NCBI GenBank assembly: GCA_964458605.1
Contig: CAYWLS010000016.1
Coordinates: 33,987-97,986 of the forward strand
DNA length: 64,000 nucleotides
DNA from: JBBSNV01 sp964458605
GTDB lineage: Bacteria > Pseudomonadota > Alphaproteobacteria > Reyranellales > JAQSWP01
Direction: 5' to 3'
The notes beneath the pieces are model-generated. The model searched no databases and was not told the DNA's origin. It saw only the letters and a list, made by a program, of their open reading frames with translations. This document shows, in pieces, positions 23,749-31,374 of this stretch. The position numbers and the translations under genes are program-made. Position 1 is the stretch's first letter; every line of letters begins with the position of its first letter.

Positions 23749-24615
23749 CTACTTGATCGGCAGCTTGTAGATGCGGATGGCGTTGTCGCGCAGGAACTTG
23801 CGCTTGGCGGCGTCGGGAATGCCCAGCGCCTCGATCTCGGCGCGGGTGCGCTCGAAACCCAGCACCGGGAAGTCGGTGCCGAACAGCACCTTGTCCTGGC
23901 CGAAGCTCTTGATGTAGTGGACGAAGCTCTGCGGCCAGTATTTCGGCGCATGGGCGTCGGAGCCGATATAGACGTTCTTGTGCTTCCACGCCATGGCGAT
24001 CATCTCGTCGGTCCAGGGAATGCCGACATGGATGCCGATCAGGATCAGCTCGGGGAAATCGCAGGCCACGTCGTCCAGCGTGATCGGCCGGCCGACGCTG
24101 CGGCGCGGATAGTCGGGCGCGTAGATCATCGACTGGCCGACCTGCAACTGGATCGGCACGCCCAGCTCCACGCATTTGGCGTAGAACGGATAGTAGCGCG
24201 CATGGTTGGGCGCCAGTTCGAACCAGTGCGGATAGGAATGCGCGCCGACGAAGCCCATGTCCTTGACCGCGCGCTCCAGCGCCCGCACCCCGTCCATGCC
24301 CTCGGTGGGATCGACGCCGGCCAGGCCATAGAAGCGCTGCGGATACTGCTTCACAGCCCGCTCCACCAGCTCGTAAGGCAGGTGGTAGCAGGAGGGATGG
24401 CCGATCGGCCCGTTCTTCGAGGCGATCAGGAAGGCGCGCTCGATGCCGGCCGCATCCATGCGCTTGAGCATCTCTTCGAGCGACACGCCGCCCATGGTGT
24501 TGTCGTCGACCTTCATCTTGCCCTGGTAGAACGCCTTGCGGTTCTTGGGCCGGTACTGCCCGACCTCCTCGGTGAAGATGTTGACCACGACGTCGATGGC
24601 CTTGATGTCGTACAT
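23749..24615 (-). CDS. Amidohydrolase (ACMSD-like, amidohydrolase 2 family)
   Basis: A 288-residue TIM-barrel protein of the amidohydrolase-2 family, which contains decarboxylases and hydrolases such as ACMSD and gamma-resorcylate decarboxylase. Typical segments are the family pattern FYGLAGVDPTEGMDGVRALE, GFVGAHSYPHWFELAPNH, ELILIGIHVGIPWTDEMI, VYIGSDAHAPKYWP and FGTDFPVLGFERTRAEIEAL, where the catalytic Asp sits in FGTDFP. The usual N-terminal HxH metal pair is not seen (the start is DIKAIDVVVNIF), so a single-metal or diverged site is likely. It overlaps functionally with the neighbours: two bases to the ligase, 20 to the dehydrogenase. It may decarboxylate or hydrolyse a cluster intermediate. 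Confidence 0.85.
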   Translation of the reverse strand: MYDIKAIDVVVNIFTEEVGQYRPKNRKAFYQGKMKVDDNTMGGVSLEEMLKRMDAAGIERAFLIASKNGPIGHPSCYHLPYELVERAVKQYPQRFYGLAGVDPTEGMDGVRALERAVKDMGFVGAHSYPHWFELAPNHARYYPFYAKCVELGVPIQLQVGQSMIYAPDYPRRSVGRPITLDDVACDFPELILIGIHVGIPWTDEMIAMAWKHKNVYIGSDAHAPKYWPQSFVHYIKSFGQDKVLFGTDFPVLGFERTRAEIEALGIPDAAKRKFLRDNAIRIYKLPIK

Positions 24616-24635
24616 GACGCTGCCTTTCCCGCCCG

Positions 24636-25778
24636 CTACAGGCCGAGTTCGCGCGCGATGATGTCGCGCTGGATTTCGTTGGAGCCTTCGCCGAAGGAAT
24701 AGAGCCGTGCATCGCGCCAGTAGCGCTGCATGTCGCTCTCGGCCGAATAGCCGGCGCTGGCCATGATCTGCATGCCGTGATCGGTGACGAATTGCAGGCA
24801 TTCGGTCGCCTGCACCTTGGCCTGGGCGGCCTCGCGACGGCATGGCCGGCCGGTGCCGATCAGCCAGGCCAGATAGCGCATGGCGTGGCGGCTGGCATCG
24901 ACCCGCATCTGCATGTCGACCAGCCGATGCTTGATGGTCTGGAACGAACCGATCGGCCGGCCGAATTGCTGGCGCTCCCTGGCGTGGGCCAGCGCGGCAT
25001 CGACCGCCGCCTGGGCGCAGCCGGTGATGGTGGCGGCCATGCTGGCGCGCGAATAATGCAGGGTCGACATCAGGTTGGGAAAGCCGCGGCCGCGTTCGCC
25101 CAGCACCGCCTGGTAGGGCACGAACACGTCGTCGAAGCCGATATCGAAGCTCGGCATGCAGTTGTTGCCGACCTTGGGCAGTTGCGTCATGGCAATGCCC
25201 TTGGCATCGCGCGGGATCAGCAGCATGGAGATGCCGCCGGCGCCCTTGCTGTCGGGCTCGGTGCGCACCGCCGCCAGCAAATAGTCGGCGCCGCCGGCAT
25301 CGCTGATCCAGGTCTTGCGGCCGCGCACCTTCCAGCCGCCTTCGGTCTGCACGCCGCGCGTCGTGATGGCAGCGGCGTCGCTGCCGGCCTGCGGTTCGGT
25401 CAGTGCCAGCGCGATCAGGCATTTGCCTTCGACCAGGCGCGGCAGGAACTCCCGCTTCTGCGCTTCGCTGCCATAGGTCAGGAACGACATGGCGCCGAAG
25501 CCGACCACGCGGTTGAAGATCGAGGCCACGCAATAGCCGTGCTGCCCCAGCCGCTCCTGCGCCAGCGCCACGGTGGTCCAGTCCTGGCCGCTGCCGCCAT
25601 ATTCCTCCGGCACCGCCAGGCCGAAGAAGCCGGCCGCGCCCATCGCCGGCAGCAGGTCGTAGGGCGTGATGTGCCCGGCGTCGCGGCGCCGGATCTCGTC
25701 GGGCGGCGCGTGGCGCGCCATGAAGCGATCCACCGTGTCGAGAATCTGGTTCTGCTGTTCGCTGAGCGCGAAATCCAT
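24636..25778 (-). CDS. Acyl-CoA dehydrogenase
   Basis: A 380-residue FAD enzyme introducing a 2,3-double bond into an acyl-CoA. It has the N-terminal helical domain (FALSEQQNQILDTVDRF), the flavin strand segment LALTEPQAGSDAAAITT followed by WKVRGRKTWISDAGGADY, and the C-terminal SRASMAATITGCAQAAVDAA and RQQFGRPIGSFQTIKH. The catalytic glutamate is in YSFGEGSNEIQRDIIARELG, in the position used by short-chain dehydrogenases. Either the ATG at 25778 or the GTG directly before it starts translation. It lies in the leftward catabolic operon, after the deacetylase pair and before the amidohydrolase. Confidence 0.93.
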   Translation of the reverse strand: MDFALSEQQNQILDTVDRFMARHAPPDEIRRRDAGHITPYDLLPAMGAAGFFGLAVPEEYGGSGQDWTTVALAQERLGQHGYCVASIFNRVVGFGAMSFLTYGSEAQKREFLPRLVEGKCLIALALTEPQAGSDAAAITTRGVQTEGGWKVRGRKTWISDAGGADYLLAAVRTEPDSKGAGGISMLLIPRDAKGIAMTQLPKVGNNCMPSFDIGFDDVFVPYQAVLGERGRGFPNLMSTLHYSRASMAATITGCAQAAVDAALAHARERQQFGRPIGSFQTIKHRLVDMQMRVDASRHAMRYLAWLIGTGRPCRREAAQAKVQATECLQFVTDHGMQIMASAGYSAESDMQRYWRDARLYSFGEGSNEIQRDIIARELGL

Positions 25779-25805
25779 CACCGCTGCGCCTTCACTGCTG
25801 GACTT

Positions 25806-26729
25806 TCACTGCTGGCCCTTCCAGGCGTCGAGGATTTCGCCGGCCGTGGCGCTCCACACCAAGCCGCGCCCCTGGATGTGGTCCAGCGCCCTGGCCAGGG
25901 CGTGGATGCGATAGGGCTGGCCGGTGATCCACGGCCGCAGCGCCAGCGACATGATGCGCCCGCCCTGCTTGCCGGCCTCCTCGGTCAGCACGTCGAACTG
26001 GTCGATGAGCTGGTCGGCGAATTCCTGCTCGCTGTGGTGGTTGCGGATCAGGATGCTGAAATCGTCGATATCGGGCGAATGCGGCATCGAATAGAGCGTG
26101 CCGGACGACGTCTTCATCGCATATGGCATGTCGTCGTTGTCCCAGTCGCAGGTGTAGTCCAGGCCGCGCTGGCGCACCAGATCGAGCGTGGCGAAGGATT
26201 CGCCCTTGGCCGGCGACAGCCAGCCGCGCACCTTGCCGCCGCCGGCGTTCAGCACTGCGAGCGACCGGTCGATCAGCGCACCCTCGGCCGTCTGGTCGAG
26301 GCCGCTGTGATGCAGATGCGCCATGTCGGTGCCATGGGCCATCACCTCCCAGTTGCGCTGCCGCACCTCCTGCAGCAGGGACGGATAGCGCTGCGCCACG
26401 GCGGCGTTGACGGCAGCGGTGGCCTTGAGCTGGCGCGCGTCGAGCTCGCGCATCAGGCGATAGATGCCGACCCGGTTGCCGTAGTCGCGCAAGGTGTAGT
26501 GGCGCAAATCGGGATAGGCCGTGACCATCGCGCCCGGCGGCGCGAACGGCTTGTTGCTCATGTCGAGCGGGAACCATTCCAGCGCCACCACGATCGACAG
26601 CGCGATGCGCGCGCCGCCCGGCCACTGCACGGGTTTGCGGGTATGCAGCATCGACCAGTCGTAGCGGTCGTGATCCATGCCGTAGCGGCGCTGGCGGTAT
26701 TCGAGATAGTCCGGCGGCAGGCTGGTCAT
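25806..26729 (-). CDS. PuuE/cyclic-imidase-like polysaccharide deacetylase paralog 2
   Basis: A 307-residue NodB-fold protein of the branch containing PuuE allantoinase and bacterial cyclic imide hydrolases, not a secreted chitin deacetylase; there is no signal peptide. Shared family landmarks are PGGARIALSIVVALEWFPL, DYGNRVGIYRLMRELD, WEVMAHGTDMAHLHHSG (His132), then GGKVRGWLSPAKGES. The late motif usually written LHPxxxGxPxR reads LALRPWITGQPYR here, with Arg265 in place of the conserved His. This suggests altered or lost catalysis, or a supporting subunit. The ATG at 26729 overlaps the stop of the upstream paralog (ATGA), so equal expression is expected. Confidence 0.85.
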   Translation of the reverse strand: MTSLPPDYLEYRQRRYGMDHDRYDWSMLHTRKPVQWPGGARIALSIVVALEWFPLDMSNKPFAPPGAMVTAYPDLRHYTLRDYGNRVGIYRLMRELDARQLKATAAVNAAVAQRYPSLLQEVRQRNWEVMAHGTDMAHLHHSGLDQTAEGALIDRSLAVLNAGGGKVRGWLSPAKGESFATLDLVRQRGLDYTCDWDNDDMPYAMKTSSGTLYSMPHSPDIDDFSILIRNHHSEQEFADQLIDQFDVLTEEAGKQGGRIMSLALRPWITGQPYRIHALARALDHIQGRGLVWSATAGEILDAWKGQQ

Positions 26730-27643
26730 GCGGCCTCTCCCACCTTGTGGCCGGCGCGCTGGAACGCGTCGTAGTGATTGTCGATGAAGTGCCTGGCGAT
26801 CTCGCGGCCGGTGGCGAACCACACCTTGTCGTGGCCGGCGATATAGGCCAGCGCTTCCTCGAACGCCTTGATGCGATAGGGCCAGCCCACCAGGTAGGGA
26901 TGCAGCGGAATGCACATCACCGTGCCGGAGTGCTTGCCCTCCTCGTAGAGCTGGTCGAACTGGCGCCTGATGATCTCGCCATACTGGCGCGGTGCCACCA
27001 GGTTGACGTTGTAGGCGATGACGTCGTTCATCTCCAAGGAATACGGCAGGCTGATCAGCTTGCCCTGCTTGACCTTGAGCGGCGTCGGCTGGTCGTCGTG
27101 GAACAGGTCGCAGACATAGCTCAAGCCCATCTCCGCCACCAGATCCATGGTGCGGTCGGTGTAGGTCAGCGCCGGCGCCAGCCAGCCATCCAGCTTCTGG
27201 CCGGTATGGTCCCGGATGGTGTCGATGGAATCTTGAATGACCGCGCGCTCCTGCGCCTCGTCCATGTTCATCAGGTAGCGCGTGTTGTAGGTGCCGTGGC
27301 TGTAGAACTCCCAGCCCGCCTTGCTGCACGCCTCGATGATCTCGGGATGGTGCTGGCAGACCGCGACGTTGAGCGAGACGCTGCCGCGGATTCTGTGCTT
27401 CTCCATCGCCTCGAACATGCGCCAGAAGCCGGCGCGGTTGCCGTAGTCGCGATAGGAATAGCCGCTGACGTCGGGCGCCGGCCGGCCCCAGGCCGCGCGC
27501 GAGGGGTTGCGCGGCGGATCGAGCTCGTAGAATTCGATGTTGGGCGCCACCCAGAAAGCCACCCGCGCGCCGTTGGGCCAGGCGATCCTGGGCCGCTGCT
27601 GGTTGTAGGGCAGGTAGTCGTACAGGCCGGGATCGCGTTTCAC
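26726..27643 (-). CDS. PuuE/cyclic-imidase-like polysaccharide deacetylase paralog 1
   Basis: A 305-residue cytosolic NodB-fold hydrolase of the PuuE allantoinase/cyclic imide hydrolase type, which opens ring amides or removes formyl groups. Motifs are GARVAFWVAPNIEFYEL, SYRDYGNRAGFWRMFEAM, EFYSHGTYNTRYL (His116), KLDGWLAPALTYTDRTMD, LSYVCDLFHDDQPTPL and CIPLHPYLVGWPYRIKAFEEAL, which keeps the conserved His248. I choose the GTG at 27643 because a GGGAGGTT site lies five bases upstream; a TTG at 27658 would place the ribosome site inside the gene. It follows the isochorismatase-family gene by 11 bases and overlaps paralog 2. Ring opening of an imide or lactam is the inferred role. Confidence 0.87.
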   Translation of the reverse strand: MKRDPGLYDYLPYNQQRPRIAWPNGARVAFWVAPNIEFYELDPPRNPSRAAWGRPAPDVSGYSYRDYGNRAGFWRMFEAMEKHRIRGSVSLNVAVCQHHPEIIEACSKAGWEFYSHGTYNTRYLMNMDEAQERAVIQDSIDTIRDHTGQKLDGWLAPALTYTDRTMDLVAEMGLSYVCDLFHDDQPTPLKVKQGKLISLPYSLEMNDVIAYNVNLVAPRQYGEIIRRQFDQLYEEGKHSGTVMCIPLHPYLVGWPYRIKAFEEALAYIAGHDKVWFATGREIARHFIDNHYDAFQRAGHKVGEAA

Positions 27644-27654
27644 GCCAACCTCCC

Positions 27655-28332
27655 TCAAGCGCCGGTCGGGTTGTATTGCTTCAGGTAGGCGAACACTTCG
27701 GACACCGGCAGCACGTCGGCGTATTTCAGCGCCATGTCGTAGAGATTGGCGAAATGCGGACTCTCGTGCTTGTCGGCCGTGGTCTCCTCCGGAACGATGG
27801 TGCGGAACGAGCGCTGCAGGCTGTCGACCACCGTGGCGCGGACGCAGCCCGAGGTCGAGCCGCCGGTCACCACGATGGTGTCGACCTTGTGGAAGGTGAA
27901 CAGCGAGCCGAGATTGGTCTCGAAGAAGGCCGAGGCCATGCGCTTGTTGATGACGATGTCGCGCTCGTAATCGACCTCGCAGCGTTCATCGATTTGTGAG
28001 CGCCGCGAGCCGACCTTGATGTTCTGCAGCGAATCGGGCGTGTCGGTGCGGGTGCCCCAGGCGCCGGCATCCTCGCCCGACTGCATGTAGGCCACGTAAG
28101 TCCACACCACCGGGCATTTGTTGGCGCGGAACAGCCGGGCCAGCTCGTTGACGTATTCGATCTGCCTGGGGTCGGTCTCGTAGGCGGTGACGAACTCGCC
28201 CGGACGGGTATAGGCATTCTGCAGATCGACGTTGATCAGCGCCGGCTTGCGGCCGAAGCCGAAGCGGCGGCGCGTCGGGTTGGCCTTGACGGCTTCGTAC
28301 AATTCGCGAGCGGTCTTGTTCGAGGTTTCCAC
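27655..28332 (-). CDS. Isochorismatase-family cysteine amidohydrolase
   Basis: A 225-residue cysteine hydrolase of the isochorismatase superfamily, which includes N-carbamoylsarcosine amidase, maleamate amidohydrolase and biuret hydrolase. The catalytic triad is visible: Asp36 in LINVDLQNAYTRPG, Lys130 in INKRMASAFFETNL and Cys163 in TGGSTSGCVRATVVDSL. The cis-peptide-like GGSTSGC turn is characteristic. The GTG at 28332 is the start because AAGGAGG lies just upstream. Next to ring-opening deacetylase-like genes, hydrolysis of the resulting open-chain amide (half-amide or carbamoyl compound) to an acid plus ammonia is the natural inference. The substrate itself is unknown. Confidence 0.9.
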   Translation of the reverse strand: METSNKTARELYEAVKANPTRRRFGFGRKPALINVDLQNAYTRPGEFVTAYETDPRQIEYVNELARLFRANKCPVVWTYVAYMQSGEDAGAWGTRTDTPDSLQNIKVGSRRSQIDERCEVDYERDIVINKRMASAFFETNLGSLFTFHKVDTIVVTGGSTSGCVRATVVDSLQRSFRTIVPEETTADKHESPHFANLYDMALKYADVLPVSEVFAYLKQYNPTGA

Positions 28333-28360
28333 GTCGTGCCTCCTTCGATTTGGATTGGCT

Positions 28361-29245
28361 TCAGTATCCCGCGCGACCGGCCTGCGGGACATCGTATTTT
28401 TCTTCCAGCGCCTGGACCTCCGCCATGCCCAGCAGGTCGAAGAATTCGCGGAAGCCTGCGACTTCGTTGACCAGCCCGGCGATCGTGCCGGTGTCCTTCA
28501 GGGTCTGCAGCACGTGGCTGGCGGCGCGGATCGCCGCCAGCACCACCCAGTTGGGGTAGATCACCAGCTTGAAACCCAGTTTCTCGATCTCGTCCTTGCC
28601 CAGGAACGGCGTCTTGCCGCTGGTCGCCATGTTGTAGAGCAGCGGCGCCTTGAGCCGCGGCGCGATCAGCTTCAGGTGCTGCGGGCCGGGCGATTCGACG
28701 AAGATCATGTCGGCGCCGGCCTCCTGGTAGGCCAGCGCCCGCTCGATCGCCGGCTCGAAGCCGTCGACGCCGATGGCATCGGTACGCGCGATCACGACGA
28801 AATCGGGGTCGAGGCGCGAATCCAGCGCGGCCTTGATCTTGGATACCATTTCCTGGGTCGGCACCAGTTGCTTGCCGGCCAGATGGCCGCAGCGCTTGGG
28901 CAGCACCTGGTCCTCCAGGTGCAGCGCCGCCACGCCGGCGCGCTCATAGGCCTGCACGGTGCGGCGCACGTTGAGCACGCCGCCGTAGCCGTTGTCGGCA
29001 TCGGCAATCAGCGGCAGGCCCGACGCCTCGACGATGCGCTGGGCGTTGTCGGCCATCTCCGTCATCGTCAGCAGCCCGACATCGGGCATGCCCAGCCGCA
29101 CCGCCGTCGTGCCCGCGCCGGTCATGTAGATCGCCTCGAAGCCGTGACGACGCACCAGCCGCGCGTTGAGCGCATCGGCCACGCCCGGCGCCATCACGGC
29201 GCCCGGACGGGCCAGGAGATTGCGGAGCTGGGTGGTCAGTTTCAT
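28361..29245 (-). CDS. Isocitrate lyase/PEP mutase family carbon-carbon lyase
   Basis: A 294-residue TIM-barrel enzyme of the ICL/PEP-mutase superfamily. Metal-binding acids sit in LIADADNGYGG (82-87). The loop KRCGH (117-121), with the catalytic cysteine, is of the type seen in isocitrate, methylisocitrate and dimethylmalate lyases, so a 2-hydroxy-diacid is probably cleaved to a 2-oxo acid plus a monocarboxylate. It is shorter than isocitrate lyase and close to PrpB in size. No prpC or prpD is nearby, arguing against the methylcitrate cycle. The LeuCD-like hydratase encoded immediately upstream would make such a hydroxy-diacid, as in dimethylmaleate or citraconate breakdown. This pairing is inferred. 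Confidence 0.9.
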   Translation of the reverse strand: MKLTTQLRNLLARPGAVMAPGVADALNARLVRRHGFEAIYMTGAGTTAVRLGMPDVGLLTMTEMADNAQRIVEASGLPLIADADNGYGGVLNVRRTVQAYERAGVAALHLEDQVLPKRCGHLAGKQLVPTQEMVSKIKAALDSRLDPDFVVIARTDAIGVDGFEPAIERALAYQEAGADMIFVESPGPQHLKLIAPRLKAPLLYNMATSGKTPFLGKDEIEKLGFKLVIYPNWVVLAAIRAASHVLQTLKDTGTIAGLVNEVAGFREFFDLLGMAEVQALEEKYDVPQAGRAGY

Positions 29246-29255
29246 GCCAATGCCT

Positions 29256-29861
29256 TTAGGTCAGCCAGTCGAACTGGCGGTGATATTCGCGTTCGAAGGC
29301 GGCGATCTTCTCGCCGTAGCTCTGGGTCAGGCCGATCTCGTCGACGCCGCGCAGCAGGGCCTCGCGCCAGAAGGCATCGACCTTGAAGGCGATCTCCCGT
29401 CCGTCGACCGCCACCACGTTGCGTTCGAGATCGACGGTCAGGGCGGTGCCGGGATGGCGCTCCAATGTGGCCATGATCGCCTTGACGGTATCGTGCGGCA
29501 GCACCACGGGCAGCACGCCGTTCTTGAAGCAGTTGTTGTGGAAGATCGGCCCGAAGCTGGGGCCGATGACGCAGCGGAAGCCGCAATCGTAGAGCGCGTA
29601 GACCGCGCCCTCGCGGGACGAGCCGCAGCCGAAATTCTCGCCCGTCACCAGGATGCGCGCGCCCTTGTAGTCGGGCCGGTCGAGCACGAAGCCAGGCCGA
29701 GGACCGCCATCCTCGGCGCGGCGTTGGTCGTGGAACAGGAACTGGCCGTAGCCGCCCGAGCGCGGATTTTTCAGGAACCGCGCCGGGATGATCTGGTCGG
29801 TGTCGACATTGTCCTGGTCGAACGGCACCGCCACCGCGGCGAGCTTGCGGAACGGTTCCAT
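29256..29861 (-). CDS. LeuD-type small subunit of an aconitase-family hydro-lyase
   Basis: A 201-residue swivel-domain subunit homologous to LeuD. It opens FRKLAAVAVPFDQDNVDTDQ and then IIPARFLK, and carries the substrate-loop region NFGCGSSREGAVYALYDCGF and GPIFHNNCFKNGVLPV. It pairs with the LeuC-like subunit whose TGA overlaps its ATG (29861). The same two-subunit design is used by isopropylmalate isomerase, citraconase, maleate hydratase and dimethylmaleate hydratase. There is no leuA or leuB here, and the neighbours are catabolic, so a degradative hydratase is more likely than leucine synthesis. Confidence 0.92.
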   Translation of the reverse strand: MEPFRKLAAVAVPFDQDNVDTDQIIPARFLKNPRSGGYGQFLFHDQRRAEDGGPRPGFVLDRPDYKGARILVTGENFGCGSSREGAVYALYDCGFRCVIGPSFGPIFHNNCFKNGVLPVVLPHDTVKAIMATLERHPGTALTVDLERNVVAVDGREIAFKVDAFWREALLRGVDEIGLTQSYGEKIAAFEREYHRQFDWLT

Positions 29862-31270
29862 CAGCCCTGCCCTCCGCCGTTCAGCCGGCGCACGTCGGTC
29901 AGCCTGCCGGTGACGGCCGCCGCCGCCGCCATGGCCGGGCTCACCAGATGGGTGCGCGCGCCCGCGCCCTGCCGGCCGATGAAGTTGCGGTTGGACGTCG
30001 AAGCGCTGCGCTTGCCCTTGGCCACGATGTCGCCGTTCATGCCGACGCACATCGAGCAGCCCGGCTCGCGCCATTCGGCGCCGGCGTCGCGGAACACGCG
30101 GTCCAGGCCCTCGGCCTCGGCCTGGGCCTTGACCAGGCCGGAGCCCGGCACGATCACGGTCGGCACCTTGACCTTGGCCGCCTTGAGGATGCCGGCGGCG
30201 ATGCGCAGATCCTCGATGCGGCCGTTGGTGCAGGAGCCGATGAACACGATATCGACCGGCGTTTCGCTGAGCGGCGCGCCGGCGGCGAGGCCCATGTAGT
30301 CCAGCGCGGCTTTTATATGCTCGCGCCTGGTGGCATCGGGCTCGCGCGACGGATCGGGGATGGTGGCGGTGATCGGCAGCACGTCCTCGGGCGTGGTGCC
30401 CCAGGTCACCATCGGCGCGATGCTGGCGGCGTCGAGCGATACTTCTCTATCGAAGGTCGCGTCCGCGTCGCTGGGCAAGGTGCGCCAATAGGCCACGGCA
30501 CGATCCCACTTCCCGTCCTGGGGCGCGAACGGCCGGCCATGCAGATATTGATAGACCGTGTCGTCGGGCGCGATCAGCCCGGCCTTGGCCCCCGCTTCGA
30601 TCGACATGTTGCATACGGTGAGCCGCTGCTCGACCGAAAAGCCGCGCACCGTCGAGCCGGCATATTCGACCACATAGCCCACCGCGCCGGCGGCGCCGAT
30701 CTTGCCGATGATCGCCAGGATCACGTCCTTGGACGCCACGCCGTCGGCCAGCCGGCCGTCGATCGTGATGCGCATGCGGCGGGGCCGCTCCTGCCACAGC
30801 GTCTGCGTCGCCATGACATGGGCGTTTTCCGACTGGCCGATGCCGAAGGCGAAGGCGCCCAGCCCGCCATGGGTCGAGGTGTGGCTGTCGCTGCAGGTCA
30901 TGAACAGGCCCGGCAGGGTGATGCCCTGCTCCGGACCGATGACGTGGACGATGCCCTGGCGCACGTCGCCGCGCGGGAAGACGTGGATGCCCGAGCCTTC
31001 CATGTTGCGGGCGAACTGCTCGACCATGCGCGACATCTCGGGCGGCTGCTGGCCGGCCGTGGCGTCGCCCCGCGTCCAGACGTAGTGGTCGGGGGTGCCG
31101 AAGGTCTGACCGGGCCGCGCGATCTTCAGCCCGCGCTGACGCAGGGTCTCGAAGGCGTGGAACGTGCCGTCGTGCACGATGTTGCGATCGACGTAGAGCA
31201 GCGAGGGGCCGTCGGGCTGCTCGAGGATGACGTGACGCCGCCAGATCTTGTCGAACAGGGTGCTCGGCAT
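29861..31270 (-). CDS. LeuC-type large subunit of an aconitase-family hydro-lyase
   Basis: A 469-residue large subunit holding the [4Fe-4S] cluster. The cluster cysteines appear in TCSDSHTSTHGG, FIGSCTNGRIEDLR and GCSMCVGMN. Other aconitase-fold landmarks are GPEQGITLPG and TSNRNFIGRQG. The length matches LeuC. Translation from the ATG at 31270 opens PSTLFDKIWRRHVI. It heads the leftward operon and diverges from the LysR gene across 104 AT-rich bases. With LeuD it would hydrate or isomerise an unsaturated diacid. Context (lyase, amidase, deacetylases) favours a catabolic substrate. Confidence 0.92.
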   Translation of the reverse strand: MPSTLFDKIWRRHVILEQPDGPSLLYVDRNIVHDGTFHAFETLRQRGLKIARPGQTFGTPDHYVWTRGDATAGQQPPEMSRMVEQFARNMEGSGIHVFPRGDVRQGIVHVIGPEQGITLPGLFMTCSDSHTSTHGGLGAFAFGIGQSENAHVMATQTLWQERPRRMRITIDGRLADGVASKDVILAIIGKIGAAGAVGYVVEYAGSTVRGFSVEQRLTVCNMSIEAGAKAGLIAPDDTVYQYLHGRPFAPQDGKWDRAVAYWRTLPSDADATFDREVSLDAASIAPMVTWGTTPEDVLPITATIPDPSREPDATRREHIKAALDYMGLAAGAPLSETPVDIVFIGSCTNGRIEDLRIAAGILKAAKVKVPTVIVPGSGLVKAQAEAEGLDRVFRDAGAEWREPGCSMCVGMNGDIVAKGKRSASTSNRNFIGRQGAGARTHLVSPAMAAAAAVTGRLTDVRRLNGGGQG

Positions 31271-31338
31271 GTACCGCTTTCCGCTGGGCGTGAAAAACCG
31301 CGCGCCGGGAAAAACTAGGATAGCCGGCAGGCCGGAAC

Positions 31339-31350
31339 AATTATATAATT
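31339..31350. promoter_or_regulatory. AT-rich palindromic divergent promoter/LysR site
   Basis: The 104-base gap between leuC-like and lysR contains the perfect palindrome AATTATATAATT (31339-31350), which holds a TATAAT on both strands. It is followed by further symmetric words (TAATCTATTA, CATTAATG) up to the LysR ATG. Such a stretch stands out strongly in this GC-rich region. It probably contains the back-to-back promoters and the LysR regulator's binding site. Exact -35 elements are not clear. Confidence 0.6.
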
Positions 31351-31374
31351 GTAATCTATTAATTGGAAACATTA

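Noticed and set aside
29256..31270. Leucine biosynthesis leuCD
   Set aside because: No leuA or leuB is present, the genes open a catabolic operon under a LysR regulator, and a lyase follows. I kept the structural names only as type, not as function.
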